A DNA stretch of 64,000 nucleotides from assembly GCA_028724885.1 (NCBI GenBank), contig JAQYTJ010000011.1, positions 62,001 through 126,000 of the forward strand, in the 5' to 3' direction. This document shows positions 16,752 through 26,383 of this stretch, piece after piece. This stretch comes from Bacteroidales bacterium. GTDB lineage: Bacteria; Bacteroidota; Bacteroidia; Bacteroidales; UBA932. The position numbers were made by a program, and so were the translations under genes. A model generated the notes under the pieces. The model saw only the letters and a list, made by a program, of their open reading frames with translations. It made no database searches and was not told the origin of the DNA. Position 1 is the stretch's first letter, and every line of letters starts with the position of its first letter.

Positions 16752-17698
16752 AACGGGATCACTACATATTCGACAATACGCGCAACGAATTCATAAAGGT
16801 TACGAATTCTACGGGACGCATCGTAGGCAAGATTCTGAAATATTTTGCCGTGACTGCTTCTCTTGCGATAGTTTACTATGTCGCTTTTTCACTTGTGGTT
16901 AGCACTGACTCTGAGAAAAAGCTGAAGCAGGAAAACCAGATGTACAAGCAGCTGTATTCAGAGATGGTCGCAAAAGAGAAAGTAGTCGGGGACGTGATTC
17001 AAGGCATAGAGATGAAGGACAGGAACATCTATAACGAGATTTTCAAATCGGATGTTCCTAGCATGTCGGACTTCTCAGATCAAGCAGAATTCACTTCAGA
17101 CTCTATTTCGGAGAACAATATAGTGAAATATTCTTCAAGGAAACTGGACGTTGCCCAGATGCTCAGCCAGAAAACAGAGGCCAATTTCAAGAAGATAGCA
17201 GATGCCCTTTCCGATGGCTCCAAGCCTATTCCGCCGCTCACGAATCCCATAAAGAATTTCTCTTATCGCAGGGTCGGCGCATCTGTTGGCAAGAAGATAA
17301 ATCCTTTCTTCAAGGTTGCCGTGGAACATAATGGTATGGATCTTCTTGGTCAGCAGGGGGACTCGGTCTACGCTGCCGCTGATGGGGTGGTCAGCAGAGT
17401 GGTGCGCTCTGAGAAAGGGCTAGGGAACATCGTTGAAATCTCTCATGAAGGAGGATACTATACGAGGTATGCTCACTTGGATGGGATAAAGGTGTCTAAA
17501 GGACAGAAGGTTAAAAAAGGGATGCTGATTGGAATGATAGGCATGTCCGGAAATTCTTTTGCGCCTCATCTTCACTACGAGGTTCTGAAGGATACCGTCA
17601 GGCAAGAACCAGCGAATTATATGTTCGCCTCTTTGTCTGCCGACGATTATGCGAATATGTTATTTTTGTCCGCTAACACCGGGCAGTCAATGGATTAA
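16748..17698 (+). CDS. M23 family peptidase, membrane-anchored (second of the pair)
   Basis: A 316-residue paralogue of the preceding protein. It has an N-terminal cytoplasmic stretch, one membrane segment near 36-56 and a coiled-coil-prone region (EKKLKQENQMYKQLYSEMV). The C-terminal M23 domain has HNGMDL and APHLHYEV, so the HxxxD and HxH zinc ligands are present. It overlaps its neighbour by an ATGA junction and is followed 4 bases later by a MerR-type regulator. Tandem M23 genes followed by a regulator suggest coordinated cell-wall remodelling, possibly as a heterodimer. Confidence 0.87.
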   Translation: MKRDHYIFDNTRNEFIKVTNSTGRIVGKILKYFAVTASLAIVYYVAFSLVVSTDSEKKLKQENQMYKQLYSEMVAKEKVVGDVIQGIEMKDRNIYNEIFKSDVPSMSDFSDQAEFTSDSISENNIVKYSSRKLDVAQMLSQKTEANFKKIADALSDGSKPIPPLTNPIKNFSYRRVGASVGKKINPFFKVAVEHNGMDLLGQQGDSVYAAADGVVSRVVRSEKGLGNIVEISHEGGYYTRYAHLDGIKVSKGQKVKKGMLIGMIGMSGNSFAPHLHYEVLKDTVRQEPANYMFASLSADDYANMLFLSANTGQSMD

Positions 17699-17702
17699 TA
17701 TT

Positions 17703-18020
17703 ATGGAAAAGCTTTATTACACCATTGGGGAAGTAGCCGAAATTCTGGAAGAGAACACCTCTCTGGTGAGGTTCTGGTCCAATTCATTCACGAAATACCT
17801 TAAGCCTAAGAGAAATGCCAAGGGCAATCGCCTCTATACCAAGGAAGACTTAGAGACGCTGAAGCAGATTCACTATCTTGTCAAAGAACAGGGCATGACG
17901 CTGGATGGAGCAGCGAAAAAGATGGCTGCCGACAGGAAAAAGGTAGATTCTAAGGTTAAAGTACTGGACAGCCTGAAGGCGATTCGTAAACAGCTTGTGT
18001 CTGTAAAGAAATCATTATGA
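17703..18020 (+). CDS. MerR family transcriptional regulator
   Basis: A 105-residue protein with an N-terminal winged helix of the MerR type (YYTIGEVAEILEENTSLVRFW, then GNRLYTKEDLETLKQIHYLV). A short Lys-rich helix follows. No effector domain or cysteine cluster is present, so it is a minimal DNA-binding regulator. In Bacteroidetes such short MerR genes often sit next to M23 peptidase genes. The start at 17703 matches the family; an upstream extension would overlap the peptidase. The stop overlaps the next start by ATGA. Confidence 0.85.
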   Translation: MEKLYYTIGEVAEILEENTSLVRFWSNSFTKYLKPKRNAKGNRLYTKEDLETLKQIHYLVKEQGMTLDGAAKKMAADRKKVDSKVKVLDSLKAIRKQLVSVKKSL

Positions 18021-18799
18021 AGGTAAGGGAGATAGCTTCAGCGATTGAGGATTTGGCCCCCCTGGGCATTCAGGAGGAGTGGGATAATAGCGGCCTGTGC
18101 ATTGGCTCTCCAGAACAGGATGTGCATGGAGTAATGATTGGTTTCGACTGCACGCCTGAGCTTATTGATGAGGCCGTGGCGAAAGGCTGCGACATGGTAG
18201 TTACTCATCACCCGCTGATTTTCAATGGGATACGAAAAATTCAGCCGGATGATCCTACTGGACTGGCCGTGATGAAGGCAGTAAATGCTGGAGTTGCTGT
18301 TTATGCGGCTCATACTACCGCTGACAAGGTGCTGGACGGGGTTAGCGGAGCTATGGCTCGCAGGCTGGCGCTTCAAGATATTCGCGTGTTGGATGAAGAA
18401 GAAGGAGGAATAGGCCTAGGTGCGGTCGGAGCGCTGCCGAAGCCTATGGCATCCGACATATTCATTAAGTATGTCAAAGAAAAATTCGCTCTTAAAGTGG
18501 TCCGCGCTTCGCATTCGCTGGATGTCCCTATCAAGAAAGTGGCGATGTGCGGAGGTTCTGGTTCTTCTCTCATTGGGAAAGCCATGGAAATGGGTGCTCA
18601 GGCCTATATCTGCGGGGACATTTCCTATCATCATTTTTTTACCCCTAAAGGATTCATGGTCATTGATATAGGACATTTTGAAGGAGAAGTGGAAATTGTG
18701 AATATTTTATATTCCTTGATAACGAAAAAATTTCCTACCTTTGCAGTCCAAGTCAGTTCGAAATTGGCTGGCTCCAATCCTGTAAAATATTACGTATAA
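18017..18799 (+). CDS. Nif3-like dinuclear metal centre protein (YbgI/DUF34 family)
   Basis: A 260-residue member of the Nif3/YbgI family. It has the metal-binding VVTHHPLIF near residue 60, the AHTTAD stretch near 100 and the C-terminal DIGHFEGE. Members form hexameric rings with a two-metal site. Their biochemical role is unsettled (GTP cyclohydrolase-like or hydrolase). This copy is shorter than those with a central PII-like insert. It forms part of the compact run with the zinc-ribbon gene 2 bases downstream, a pairing commonly seen in bacteria. Confidence 0.88.
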   Translation: MKVREIASAIEDLAPLGIQEEWDNSGLCIGSPEQDVHGVMIGFDCTPELIDEAVAKGCDMVVTHHPLIFNGIRKIQPDDPTGLAVMKAVNAGVAVYAAHTTADKVLDGVSGAMARRLALQDIRVLDEEEGGIGLGAVGALPKPMASDIFIKYVKEKFALKVVRASHSLDVPIKKVAMCGGSGSSLIGKAMEMGAQAYICGDISYHHFFTPKGFMVIDIGHFEGEVEIVNILYSLITKKFPTFAVQVSSKLAGSNPVKYYV

Positions 18800-18801
18800 A
18801 T

Positions 18802-19614
18802 ATGGCAACCAAGAAAATAAAGAAAGTAGACACCCCTATTGACCAGAGGGAAACATTCGTCTCGCTGCAGAAAAATTTCGCCGACTCAGAGATTAGCGTT
18901 TCCGAGAAACTGAGGACTCTTTATCAGCTGCAACAGACTGATTCTGAAATAGATAAAATTCTCCAACTGCGTGGTGAGCTGCCTTCTGAGGTTGAGTCTC
19001 TGGAAAATGATCTGGCTGATTTGAAGGCTAGGCAGACCCAGCTTGCGAGTGTGATCGAAGCCTATACTCAGACTATAGCTGACAATAAGCAGAATATCGT
19101 GGACTGCGATAATGAGATTGAGAAATACAAGTCTCATCTGGATTCTGTAGAGAATTCCCGTGAATTTGATTCTCTTAACAAAGAGATTGAGAATCAAGAT
19201 CTTCTTCGTCAGATTGCCATTAAGACGATTAACGACACTAAAGTGGCAATCGCCGATAAGAAAGACGAGCTTGCTCAGCTTAAAGACACCATCTCAGTTA
19301 GGAGCGAGGATCTGAAAGCTAAGAAAGATGAGTTGGCTACTATCGAGGAGTCAACGGCAGATCAGGTGAAAAAACTCACGGCGAAGAGAGAGGAATGTGC
19401 GAAGAAGATAGATGCGAGGACGATGAGCGCTTACGAGAGAATTCGCTCTAGCGTTCACAACCATCTTGCCGTAGTAACTGTCTACAATGGAGATTCTTGC
19501 GGAGGCTGTTTCAGCACCATTACCCCTCAGAGGCTGATTGATATCGCATCTAACACTAAGCTCGTCATTTGCGAGCATTGCGGCAGAATAATCGTAAATC
19601 CTGACTTTGCTTAA
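18802..19614 (+). CDS. Coiled-coil protein with C-terminal C4 zinc ribbon
   Basis: A 270-residue protein. Residues about 30-205 are a long alpha-helical coiled coil (heptads rich in Leu, Glu and Lys). The C-terminus has the zinc ribbon CGGC ... CEHCG, as in the chlamydial CT398-type family. Such proteins bind nucleic acid or act as chaperone-like adaptors; the exact role is unknown. It is next to the Nif3-like gene, a frequent neighbour. It starts 2 bases after that stop and ends 5 bases before dnaB. Confidence 0.82.
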   Translation: MATKKIKKVDTPIDQRETFVSLQKNFADSEISVSEKLRTLYQLQQTDSEIDKILQLRGELPSEVESLENDLADLKARQTQLASVIEAYTQTIADNKQNIVDCDNEIEKYKSHLDSVENSREFDSLNKEIENQDLLRQIAIKTINDTKVAIADKKDELAQLKDTISVRSEDLKAKKDELATIEESTADQVKKLTAKREECAKKIDARTMSAYERIRSSVHNHLAVVTVYNGDSCGGCFSTITPQRLIDIASNTKLVICEHCGRIIVNPDFA

Positions 19615-19619
19615 AACTT

Positions 19620-21125
19620 ATGCCAAGCCAGCCTAGGAAGACATATCGCAAGAAGGCTGAAACGGTCAATCTAGATACTCTGGGGCTTGAGATGGGAAAT
19701 AAACCGCCTCAAGCCCTTGAAGTTGAAGATGCCGTTTTGGGTGCCATGCTAGTGGAGCCTAACCTGAAAGATATTGCGGCAGAGGAACTGGACGAAACCT
19801 GTTTCTACGACCCTAGGCATAAGATGATTTTTGAAGCTATGATGAAACTGGCGAACGAGCATTCGCCGGTGGACATATACACTGTTTCTGAAAAGCTTAA
19901 ATCCTTAGACAATCTAGAGGCTGTGGGTGGCGCCGTGGCAATCACGGACTTATCCCTGAAAATAGGGGCGGCTGCTCATTTCGAATATTACATAAAGATC
20001 CTTAAGCAGAAAGCCATTCAAAGGGCTCTTATCTCTGCTTCGCATGATATTCTGAAAAAGGCTTTTGATGACTCTTACAGCGTAGACGACCTTATTCAGG
20101 AGTCTCAGGATAGCATCTACGAGGCTATTCAGAGCAATATGAAAAAGGACGTGAGGGACATTGGTTCCGTGATTAATGATGCTATGGATGAGGTGCAGAA
20201 GCATCAGGAGCAGCCTGGCATCAGTGGCGTGCCTTCAGGCTTTCCGTCTTTGGATGCTTACACTATGGGCTGGCAGAGTTCTGATCTCATTATTTTGGCT
20301 GCCAGGCCTTCCGTAGGCAAGACGGCGTTCTCGCTGAACCTTGCTAGGAACGCTGCCGTGCAATATCATATGCCAGTGGCTTTTTTCTCGCTGGAAATGT
20401 CATCTTTGCAGCTGGCGATGCGTCTCATGGTATCCGAGTCTGGGCTTGGGGCTAACAAACTGAAAGGCGGAGCTAAGATTGAGCCGTACGAATGGAAAGA
20501 GCTGGAAGTAAAGCTTGGGCCTCTTTCTAGCGCTCCTCTGTACATAGATGACACTCCTGGCATCCTTCTGTCCGAATTCGAGACAAAGGCAAAGAGGCTG
20601 GTGAAGACGAAGAATGTAAAACTGATATTCGTGGACTATATGCAGCTGATGCAAGGCCCTAAGGAGCTAAGGGGTATGCGTGAACAAGAGGTAGCCGCCA
20701 TTTCCAGAGGATTGAAAGCCACCGCCAAGGAACTGAATATTCCTATAATAGCCCTCTCTCAGCTTTCGAGGCAGGCTGTTCAAAGAGCAGGAAGCAATGG
20801 GAAGCCTCAGCTGAGCGACCTCCGGGAATCTGGTTCCATTGAGCAGGATGCCGACATGGTGATATTCCTACATCGTCCTTTCTTCCTTGGCCTTACAAGC
20901 GGGCAGGAAACCCCTGAAGATAAAGAGAATACAGAAATCATAATTGCAAAGAACCGTAACGGAGCGGTTGGATCCGTGCCTATGCTGTTCAAGGGGGATC
21001 AGGTTAAATTCATTGAGCCAAGCGACTCTCTATCGGCTCAGGCAAGTGCTCAGGGTACAGATTCAGCCATGAATTTCGACTCTATTGGCCAGGGTAGTGA
21101 ATTCGGAAGCAACACAGATTTTTAG
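19620..21125 (+). CDS. dnaB: Replicative DNA helicase DnaB
   Basis: A 501-residue helicase. The N-terminal primase-interacting domain (EDAVLGAMLVEPN, residues about 38-135) is followed by a linker. The RecA-like domain has Walker A ARPSVGKTAF near 230, Walker B IFVDYMQLM, and QLSRQAV with DLRESGSIEQDAD. It unwinds DNA at the replication fork as a hexamer. No intein is present. The C-terminal 30 residues are Ser/Gly/Gln-rich and variable. Its position inside the M23-Nif3-rnf run is not functionally obvious. Confidence 0.97.
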   Translation: MPSQPRKTYRKKAETVNLDTLGLEMGNKPPQALEVEDAVLGAMLVEPNLKDIAAEELDETCFYDPRHKMIFEAMMKLANEHSPVDIYTVSEKLKSLDNLEAVGGAVAITDLSLKIGAAAHFEYYIKILKQKAIQRALISASHDILKKAFDDSYSVDDLIQESQDSIYEAIQSNMKKDVRDIGSVINDAMDEVQKHQEQPGISGVPSGFPSLDAYTMGWQSSDLIILAARPSVGKTAFSLNLARNAAVQYHMPVAFFSLEMSSLQLAMRLMVSESGLGANKLKGGAKIEPYEWKELEVKLGPLSSAPLYIDDTPGILLSEFETKAKRLVKTKNVKLIFVDYMQLMQGPKELRGMREQEVAAISRGLKATAKELNIPIIALSQLSRQAVQRAGSNGKPQLSDLRESGSIEQDADMVIFLHRPFFLGLTSGQETPEDKENTEIIIAKNRNGAVGSVPMLFKGDQVKFIEPSDSLSAQASAQGTDSAMNFDSIGQGSEFGSNTDF

Positions 21126-21130
21126 TGCCT

Positions 21131-21982
21131 ATGAACAGAATTCGAAATGTAGCGTTGATTTTTTCATTGTTTTTCTGCTTACCTTCTTTTGCTGGAAATG
21201 ACAAAAGAGTTTGTCTGCCAGTCAAGGACATGAGCGAGAACCAAAGAGCTTTCGGGGAGAGGGAAAGTCTTTCATACAAGCTTCATTATAAATGGGGAAT
21301 GATAAATGCCGATGTTGCCGATGCTTACATGAAAGTCGATACGGCCACGATGAATGGCAAGAAAGTTTTTCACGCTACGATTTCGGGGCAAACCAAGAAG
21401 TTTTATGATAACTTTTTTAAGGTGAGGGAAACATTGGATTCTTGGTTTACTTGCGAAGGTTTCTCTCCCGTGAGGTTCAGGCGGATGTCCAAGGAGGGAA
21501 GTTATTGGCTGAATAACAATTCCTCTTTCGTATGGTATAACGATAAAGGGGTCGTTACTGCGAACATTGAGACATCTCGCAAGGGGCAGTTCTCTTTACA
21601 GAAAGAGCTTACGAGTTGCACTCTGGACATTCCGACAATGTTCTACCTGCTTAGGAATATAGATTTGACTGGAGTTGAGGTTGGTAATCGGTATCCCCTT
21701 TCCTTCATCATGGATGATGACGTGTACACGCTTCATTGCGTGTATTTTGGGAAAGAGACCAAGAACGTTTCCGGCCTAGGCAGAGTGAAATGCCTGAAAT
21801 TCGGATTCGAAGTGGTTGCCGGCGATGTTTTCTCTGGCGATTCGGACCTGCTCTGCTGGATTTCTGACGATGATAATCGCATGCCCGTGTATTTCAGCGC
21901 CCCACTTAAGATAGGGCAGTTCAAAGGAAGGCTGGAATCTTATGAAGGCCTTAAGCATCCCTTCAGTTCTTTGGTTAAATGA
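21131..21982 (+). CDS. DUF3108-type exported protein
   Basis: A 283-residue protein with a signal peptide (hydrophobic stretch to LPSFAGND). The body is beta-rich with the DUF3108 pattern: GERESLSYKLHYKWGMINAD near the start, a DSWFTCEGFSPVRF stretch, and VKCLKFGFEV late. The family is periplasmic, resembles LolA-like folds and has no assigned activity. The ATG at 21131 lies 5 bases after the dnaB stop and is preferred over a GTG overlapping that stop. It overlaps rseC by four bases. Confidence 0.75.
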   Translation: MNRIRNVALIFSLFFCLPSFAGNDKRVCLPVKDMSENQRAFGERESLSYKLHYKWGMINADVADAYMKVDTATMNGKKVFHATISGQTKKFYDNFFKVRETLDSWFTCEGFSPVRFRRMSKEGSYWLNNNSSFVWYNDKGVVTANIETSRKGQFSLQKELTSCTLDIPTMFYLLRNIDLTGVEVGNRYPLSFIMDDDVYTLHCVYFGKETKNVSGLGRVKCLKFGFEVVAGDVFSGDSDLLCWISDDDNRMPVYFSAPLKIGQFKGRLESYEGLKHPFSSLVK

Positions 21983-22404
21983 TGTCTAAGAAAGAAATAT
22001 CTCATACTGGCAGAATATCATCAATAGAACCATACAAGATTTCAGTCGAAATCGTGTCCGAATCTGCTTGTTCGGCTTGTCAAGTTGCTGGTCTTTGCAG
22101 CGCTGCCGAGTCGAAGAAGAAAATCATTGATGTGCCGAACGATGGAGTCACTCCTCATTATGTCGGAGAAGAAGTTGAGGTCTGCCTGGGGCAGTCTTTG
22201 GGGTTGAAAGCTGTGTTGATATCGTATGTTATTCCGGTTGTGATATTACTTATTTTAATAGTAACTTTGTCCGCGCTTGGAAAATCCGAGCTTCTGGCTG
22301 GCCTGGTGTCTGTCGGGGGCGTTGCAATATATTATTTTATAGTCTATCTCTTCAGAGGTAGGCTTGCCGGAAAATACGAGTTTTATATTAGGAACGTTAA
22401 TTGA
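21979..22404 (+). CDS. rseC: RseC/MucC family membrane protein
   Basis: A 141-residue protein with the N-terminal RseC signature CSACQVAGLC, followed by AAESKKKIIDV. Two membrane segments lie near residues 76-98 and 102-125. In other bacteria RseC/RsxC-linked proteins act with Rnf/Rsx in reducing SoxR or tuning sigma-E. No soxR is seen here. Its place directly before rnfB, with the stop only 8 bases before the rnfB ATG, supports a role as an Rnf accessory factor. Confidence 0.85.
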   Translation: MMSKKEISHTGRISSIEPYKISVEIVSESACSACQVAGLCSAAESKKKIIDVPNDGVTPHYVGEEVEVCLGQSLGLKAVLISYVIPVVILLILIVTLSALGKSELLAGLVSVGGVAIYYFIVYLFRGRLAGKYEFYIRNVN

Positions 22405-22412
22405 TTGATTAT

Positions 22413-23405
22413 ATGACTTCTACTATCATCTGGACAATCGTAATCATAACAGCCTTGGGTCTGTTGCTTGCACTTGCCCTCTACCTTGTCGCCCAACGCT
22501 TCAAGGTAGTTGAGGATCCTCGAATAGAGGAGGTCGAGAAGGTGATGCCAGGTGCCAATTGTGGAGGCTGCGGCTATGCTGGGTGCCATGCTTTCGCTGA
22601 GGCTGCCGTGAAGGCTCCGAATCTCGACAATAATTTTTGCCCGGTGGGCGGCAACGAGGTTATGAAAAAGGTGGCTGCAATCCTTGGACACGAGGTCAAG
22701 GAGAAGGCTCCTATGGTCGCCGTGGTTCGTTGCAATGGTACCTGCGAGAACAGGCCTAGGATTTATGAATATGACGGAACGAGGAGCTGCAAGACCAAAG
22801 TTGGAGTGGCTCCGGATACTCTTTGCCGTTTCGGCTGCCTGGGTTGTGGAGATTGCGAGGCTGCCTGCCAGTTCGGGGCTATAAAGGTTGATCCGGCTCT
22901 TGGCATTGCCACCGTGGATGAGGCAAAGTGTACGGCTTGTGGAGCCTGCGTGAAGGCTTGCCCTAGGGGGTTAATAGAGTTGCGCAACAAGGGGCCTAGG
23001 GGCATGAGAATGTTCGTGGCTTGTAGGAACCTTACTAAAGGGGCTGAGGCGAAGGAGGCCTGCGATGCTTCCTGCATTGGTTGTGGAATATGCTTCAAGA
23101 CATGCCAGCATGGCGCTATCCAATTCCTTAACAATGTGGCTTACATAGACTATACTAAGTGCAAGCTGTGCCGCGAGTGCGAGGCCATGTGCCCTAGGGG
23201 TGCGATTCATGGGGTTAACTTCCCTAAGCCTCTGGATAAGGCTGCTATTAAAGCCCGCATCCTGGAGCGTCAGAAGAAAGCCCGCGAGGCCGAGGCCGCA
23301 GCAAAAGCAGCGGAGGCTGCGGTGGTGAAACCTGCTCCGGCTCCTATGGAGGCAAAACCAGCGGAGGCTGCCGCAGCAAAACCAGTAGAGAAAAAGGAGA
23401 ACTAG
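22413..23405 (+). CDS. rnfB: Rnf complex ferredoxin subunit RnfB
   Basis: A 330-residue electron-entry subunit of the ferredoxin:NAD oxidoreductase. An N-terminal membrane helix (about 5-27) is followed by the 4Fe-4S domain motif GANCGGCGYAGC with a further Cys. Four ferredoxin-type clusters come next: CLGCGDCEAAC, CTACGACVKAC, CIGCGICFKTC and CKLCRECEAMC. That is more clusters than the shorter proteobacterial form and matches the anaerobe type. The last 40 residues are an Ala/Lys/Glu/Pro-rich tail. The ATG at 22413 is chosen over a TTG overlapping rseC. Confidence 0.95.
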   Translation: MTSTIIWTIVIITALGLLLALALYLVAQRFKVVEDPRIEEVEKVMPGANCGGCGYAGCHAFAEAAVKAPNLDNNFCPVGGNEVMKKVAAILGHEVKEKAPMVAVVRCNGTCENRPRIYEYDGTRSCKTKVGVAPDTLCRFGCLGCGDCEAACQFGAIKVDPALGIATVDEAKCTACGACVKACPRGLIELRNKGPRGMRMFVACRNLTKGAEAKEACDASCIGCGICFKTCQHGAIQFLNNVAYIDYTKCKLCRECEAMCPRGAIHGVNFPKPLDKAAIKARILERQKKAREAEAAAKAAEAAVVKPAPAPMEAKPAEAAAAKPVEKKEN

Positions 23406-23408
23406 AAT

Positions 23409-24827
23409 ATGGCAAAAAGAACATTTTCAATGGGTGGCATTCACCCAGGCGACTCAAAGATCTCCCGTGAGTGCAAGATCGAGAAGCTTGTGGTTCCTCC
23501 TGTTGTTTACATCTCGCTGTCTCAGCATATCGGCGCTCCAGCCAAGACAGTTGTCGCAGTAGGCGACAAGGTAAAGGTCGGCCAGGTGATTGGAGAACCA
23601 GGCGGATTTATGTCGGCGTACATCCATTCTTCCGTTTCAGGAACAGTGAAGTCCATAAAAGACACGCTCGATCAGTCTGGCAAGGCACAGCCTACTGTGG
23701 AGATTGCCGTAGAAGGCGATGAATGGCTGGACTCTATTGACAGGTCCGATGCATTGGTGACTGACATTCCTGCCGATGGCAAGGCAATTTTGGAAAAAAT
23801 AAAGCTGGGCGGCATCGTAGGCCTTGGTGGCGCCACTTTCCCGACCCACGTGAAGCTCTCTCCTCCTCCGGGGAAGAAGTGCGAGATGCTCATCATCAAC
23901 GGCTGCGAGTGCGAGCCGTACATCACTGCCGACGACAGGACTCTTCGCGAGAGAGGGGCCGAGGTTGTCGTTGGCGCTGCCCTCATAAAGCATGTGCTGG
24001 GAGTCGAAAAAGCCACTATTGCAATTGAAGACAACAAGCCGGAGGCAATACAAAATATTCAAAAAGTCATTTCGGAATTGAAAGGGAAAGATCCTGAATA
24101 TGCCGGAATAGAGGTGCTTCCGCTTATGAAGAAATATCCTGAAGGCGGAGAGAAGCAGCTTATTGATGCCGTCATGCATCGTCAGGTGAAGTCCGGTGGG
24201 CTGCCGATTGACGTCGGAGCTGTTGTTCAGAACGTCGCCACTGCCCTAGCTGTGTACGAGGCTGTTCAGAAGAATAAGCCTCTGTTCGAGAATTCCATCA
24301 CTGTCTCCGGCGAGTGCTTCCCTCATCAGGCGAATGTCCTCGTCAGGGTTGGCACGCCGTTGCGATTCATAATCGACCAGCTCGGAGGCGTTCCTGAAAA
24401 TGCCGCCAAGATAATCAGCGGAGGTCCCATGATGGGAAAGGCTATATCCAACTTGGACGGACCGACCCTCAAGGGAACAGGCTCCATATTGTTCCTTACG
24501 AGGGAGCAGACCAAGAGGCAGACAAAAGGCAATTGCATACGTTGCGGAAAATGCGCAGATGTTTGCCCTATGGGGCTGGAGCCGTTTCTTCTGTATCGTC
24601 TTTACAAGGCTGGTAACGTTGCCGCTCTTGAACGCAATGCCGCTGAGGATTGCATCCAATGTGGCTGCTGCTTATACACCTGTCCTGCTAACGTGCCTCT
24701 TCTGGACTTCATAAGCCTCGCGAGAGGTCAGGTCATGGGAATCTTGAAAGCTCGCGCCGTTGCCGCCAAGGAAGCTGCCGAGGCTGCCAAGGCAAAGGCC
24801 GAAGCGGAAAAAGCAAAAACTGAATAG
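23409..24827 (+). CDS. rnfC: Rnf complex subunit RnfC
   Basis: A 472-residue peripheral subunit that binds NADH and FMN. Seen are the N-terminal GGIHPGDSK, the flavin/nucleotide region GLGGATFPTHVKL near residue 140, INGCECEPYITADD, and two 4Fe-4S motifs CIRCGKCADVC and CIQCGCCLYTC near 378-420. The C-terminus is an Ala/Lys/Glu helix. It lies 3 bases after rnfB. Confidence 0.96.
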   Translation: MAKRTFSMGGIHPGDSKISRECKIEKLVVPPVVYISLSQHIGAPAKTVVAVGDKVKVGQVIGEPGGFMSAYIHSSVSGTVKSIKDTLDQSGKAQPTVEIAVEGDEWLDSIDRSDALVTDIPADGKAILEKIKLGGIVGLGGATFPTHVKLSPPPGKKCEMLIINGCECEPYITADDRTLRERGAEVVVGAALIKHVLGVEKATIAIEDNKPEAIQNIQKVISELKGKDPEYAGIEVLPLMKKYPEGGEKQLIDAVMHRQVKSGGLPIDVGAVVQNVATALAVYEAVQKNKPLFENSITVSGECFPHQANVLVRVGTPLRFIIDQLGGVPENAAKIISGGPMMGKAISNLDGPTLKGTGSILFLTREQTKRQTKGNCIRCGKCADVCPMGLEPFLLYRLYKAGNVAALERNAAEDCIQCGCCLYTCPANVPLLDFISLARGQVMGILKARAVAAKEAAEAAKAKAEAEKAKTE

Positions 24828-24829
24828 CC

Positions 24830-25813
24830 ATGGAAAAATTGATAGTCTCACCTTCCCCTCATTTACATTCGAATGTTCGCACCAAGAACCTGATGCTGGA
24901 CGTGGTGATTGCATTACTGCCAGCCGTGATAGTCTCCGTCGTTTTCTACGGACTCGGAGAGCTGCTAGTGTTCGCAGTAAGCGTAATCTCCTGCGTGTTA
25001 GTTGAATATCTCATCACTAGGTATCTGCTGAATAAGCCTTCGACGATCGGAGACTTCTCAGCTGTGATTACCGGCATGCTTCTGGCGCTCAACCTGCCTT
25101 CTACTACTCCGTGGTGGGTCGTTTTTATCGGCGCTGTGGTTGCCATAGGAGTTGCGAAGATGTCCTTCGGAGGACTAGGGCAGAATGTCTTCAACCCAGC
25201 GCTCGTTGGCCGCGTGTTCCTGTTGATTTCTTTCCCTAAGTACATGACACGCTGGGAGATTCCTCAGGGTCTTTTCGGAGCTGATGCGGTTTCTGGGGCG
25301 ACGCCTCTGGGTGCCATCAAGGAAGGGCTGATGCAGGGTAGCTCTGTCTCTGACATCATGACGCAGCATGGATATTCATATTCGCAGATGCTTTTTGCCA
25401 ACATCGGAGGTTCCGCTGGAGAGGCTTGCGCCATAGCCATATTGGCAGGCTTCGTCTATCTCGTTGTCCGTAAGGTGATCAAGCCTTGGATTACGTTGTC
25501 TATTCTTGGTACCGTGGCTGGATTCTCTCTGATTTTCTGGCTTGCCAATCCGGCTCAGTTCACAGATCCTATCTTCAACCTTCTCACCGGAGGTCTGCTG
25601 CTAGGCTCCTGCTTTATGGCAACCGACTACGTGACCTCTCCTATGAGCACGAAGGGTGGAGTGATTTATGGCATAGGGATAGGCTTCCTTACATTGATGA
25701 TAAGATATTTCGGCTCTTACCCAGAGGGCATGAGCTTCGCTATACTGATAATGAACTGTACGGTTCCTCTTCTGAACAACTGGTTCCATCAGAAAAAATA
25801 TGGGAGGGCATAA
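24830..25813 (+). CDS. rnfD: Rnf complex membrane subunit RnfD
   Basis: A 327-residue integral membrane subunit with 8-9 predicted helices. The covalent-FMN motif SGATPLG lies near residue 155, with the flavin attached to Thr. HLHSNVRTKNLMLDVV at the start is typical. It forms the ion-translocating core with RnfA, RnfE and RnfG. Confidence 0.96.
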   Translation: MEKLIVSPSPHLHSNVRTKNLMLDVVIALLPAVIVSVVFYGLGELLVFAVSVISCVLVEYLITRYLLNKPSTIGDFSAVITGMLLALNLPSTTPWWVVFIGAVVAIGVAKMSFGGLGQNVFNPALVGRVFLLISFPKYMTRWEIPQGLFGADAVSGATPLGAIKEGLMQGSSVSDIMTQHGYSYSQMLFANIGGSAGEACAIAILAGFVYLVVRKVIKPWITLSILGTVAGFSLIFWLANPAQFTDPIFNLLTGGLLLGSCFMATDYVTSPMSTKGGVIYGIGIGFLTLMIRYFGSYPEGMSFAILIMNCTVPLLNNWFHQKKYGRA

Positions 25814-25816
25814 GTT

Positions 25817-26380
25817 ATGGCTGCAAAATCTAATTTAACGAATATGCTGCTGGTCCTAACGGGGACCTGCCTTATTTGCTCTGCTTTGCTAGCTGGCATC
25901 TATTCAGTCACTGCTGAGCCAATAGCGCAGACGAATAAGAACATCCTGATGGAGTCCATCAGCGCAGTGGTGCCTGATGGAGTTCAAATTTCTGATGCAA
26001 AGCCACTTAGCATTGGGGGTAAGGATTCTGAATATTACGAATGCTCGAAGGATGGCTCCGTGGTCGCATACGCCATCAAGTCCGAGGCAACTGGCTTTGG
26101 CGGAGCTCTTACTCTCATGGTCGGGATAACTATTGACGGAATCGTCTACAATACTTCAGTGCTGTCTCACAGCGAGACCCCAGGCCTTGGGGCGAACTGT
26201 ACGACCGACGAGCAATTCAAGGCTCAATGGAAAGGGTTCGACCCTTCGTCCAAGATTCTTGCTGTCAAGAAAGACGGCGGAGATGTTGATGCCATTACTG
26301 CTTCCACGATCACTTCCAGGGCTTACACGCTGGCTGTGAAGAATGCTGTTGAGGCTTATAAAAATATTAAAGGAGAATAG
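25817..26380 (+). CDS. rnfG: Rnf complex subunit RnfG
   Basis: A 187-residue subunit with one N-terminal membrane helix and a periplasmic FMN-binding domain. The flavinylation site is the TASTIT stretch near residue 160, with Ser in place of the usual Gly-Ala of SGATxT. The HSETPGLGA motif is present. A flavin transferase (ApbE) would be needed in trans; none is in the window. Confidence 0.94.
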   Translation: MAAKSNLTNMLLVLTGTCLICSALLAGIYSVTAEPIAQTNKNILMESISAVVPDGVQISDAKPLSIGGKDSEYYECSKDGSVVAYAIKSEATGFGGALTLMVGITIDGIVYNTSVLSHSETPGLGANCTTDEQFKAQWKGFDPSSKILAVKKDGGDVDAITASTITSRAYTLAVKNAVEAYKNIKGE

Positions 26381-26383
26381 GCC

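Noticed and set aside
23637..24179. Minus-strand frames inside rnfC and similar long frames opposite other core genes
   Set aside because: They are shadows of well-recognised genes on the other strand.
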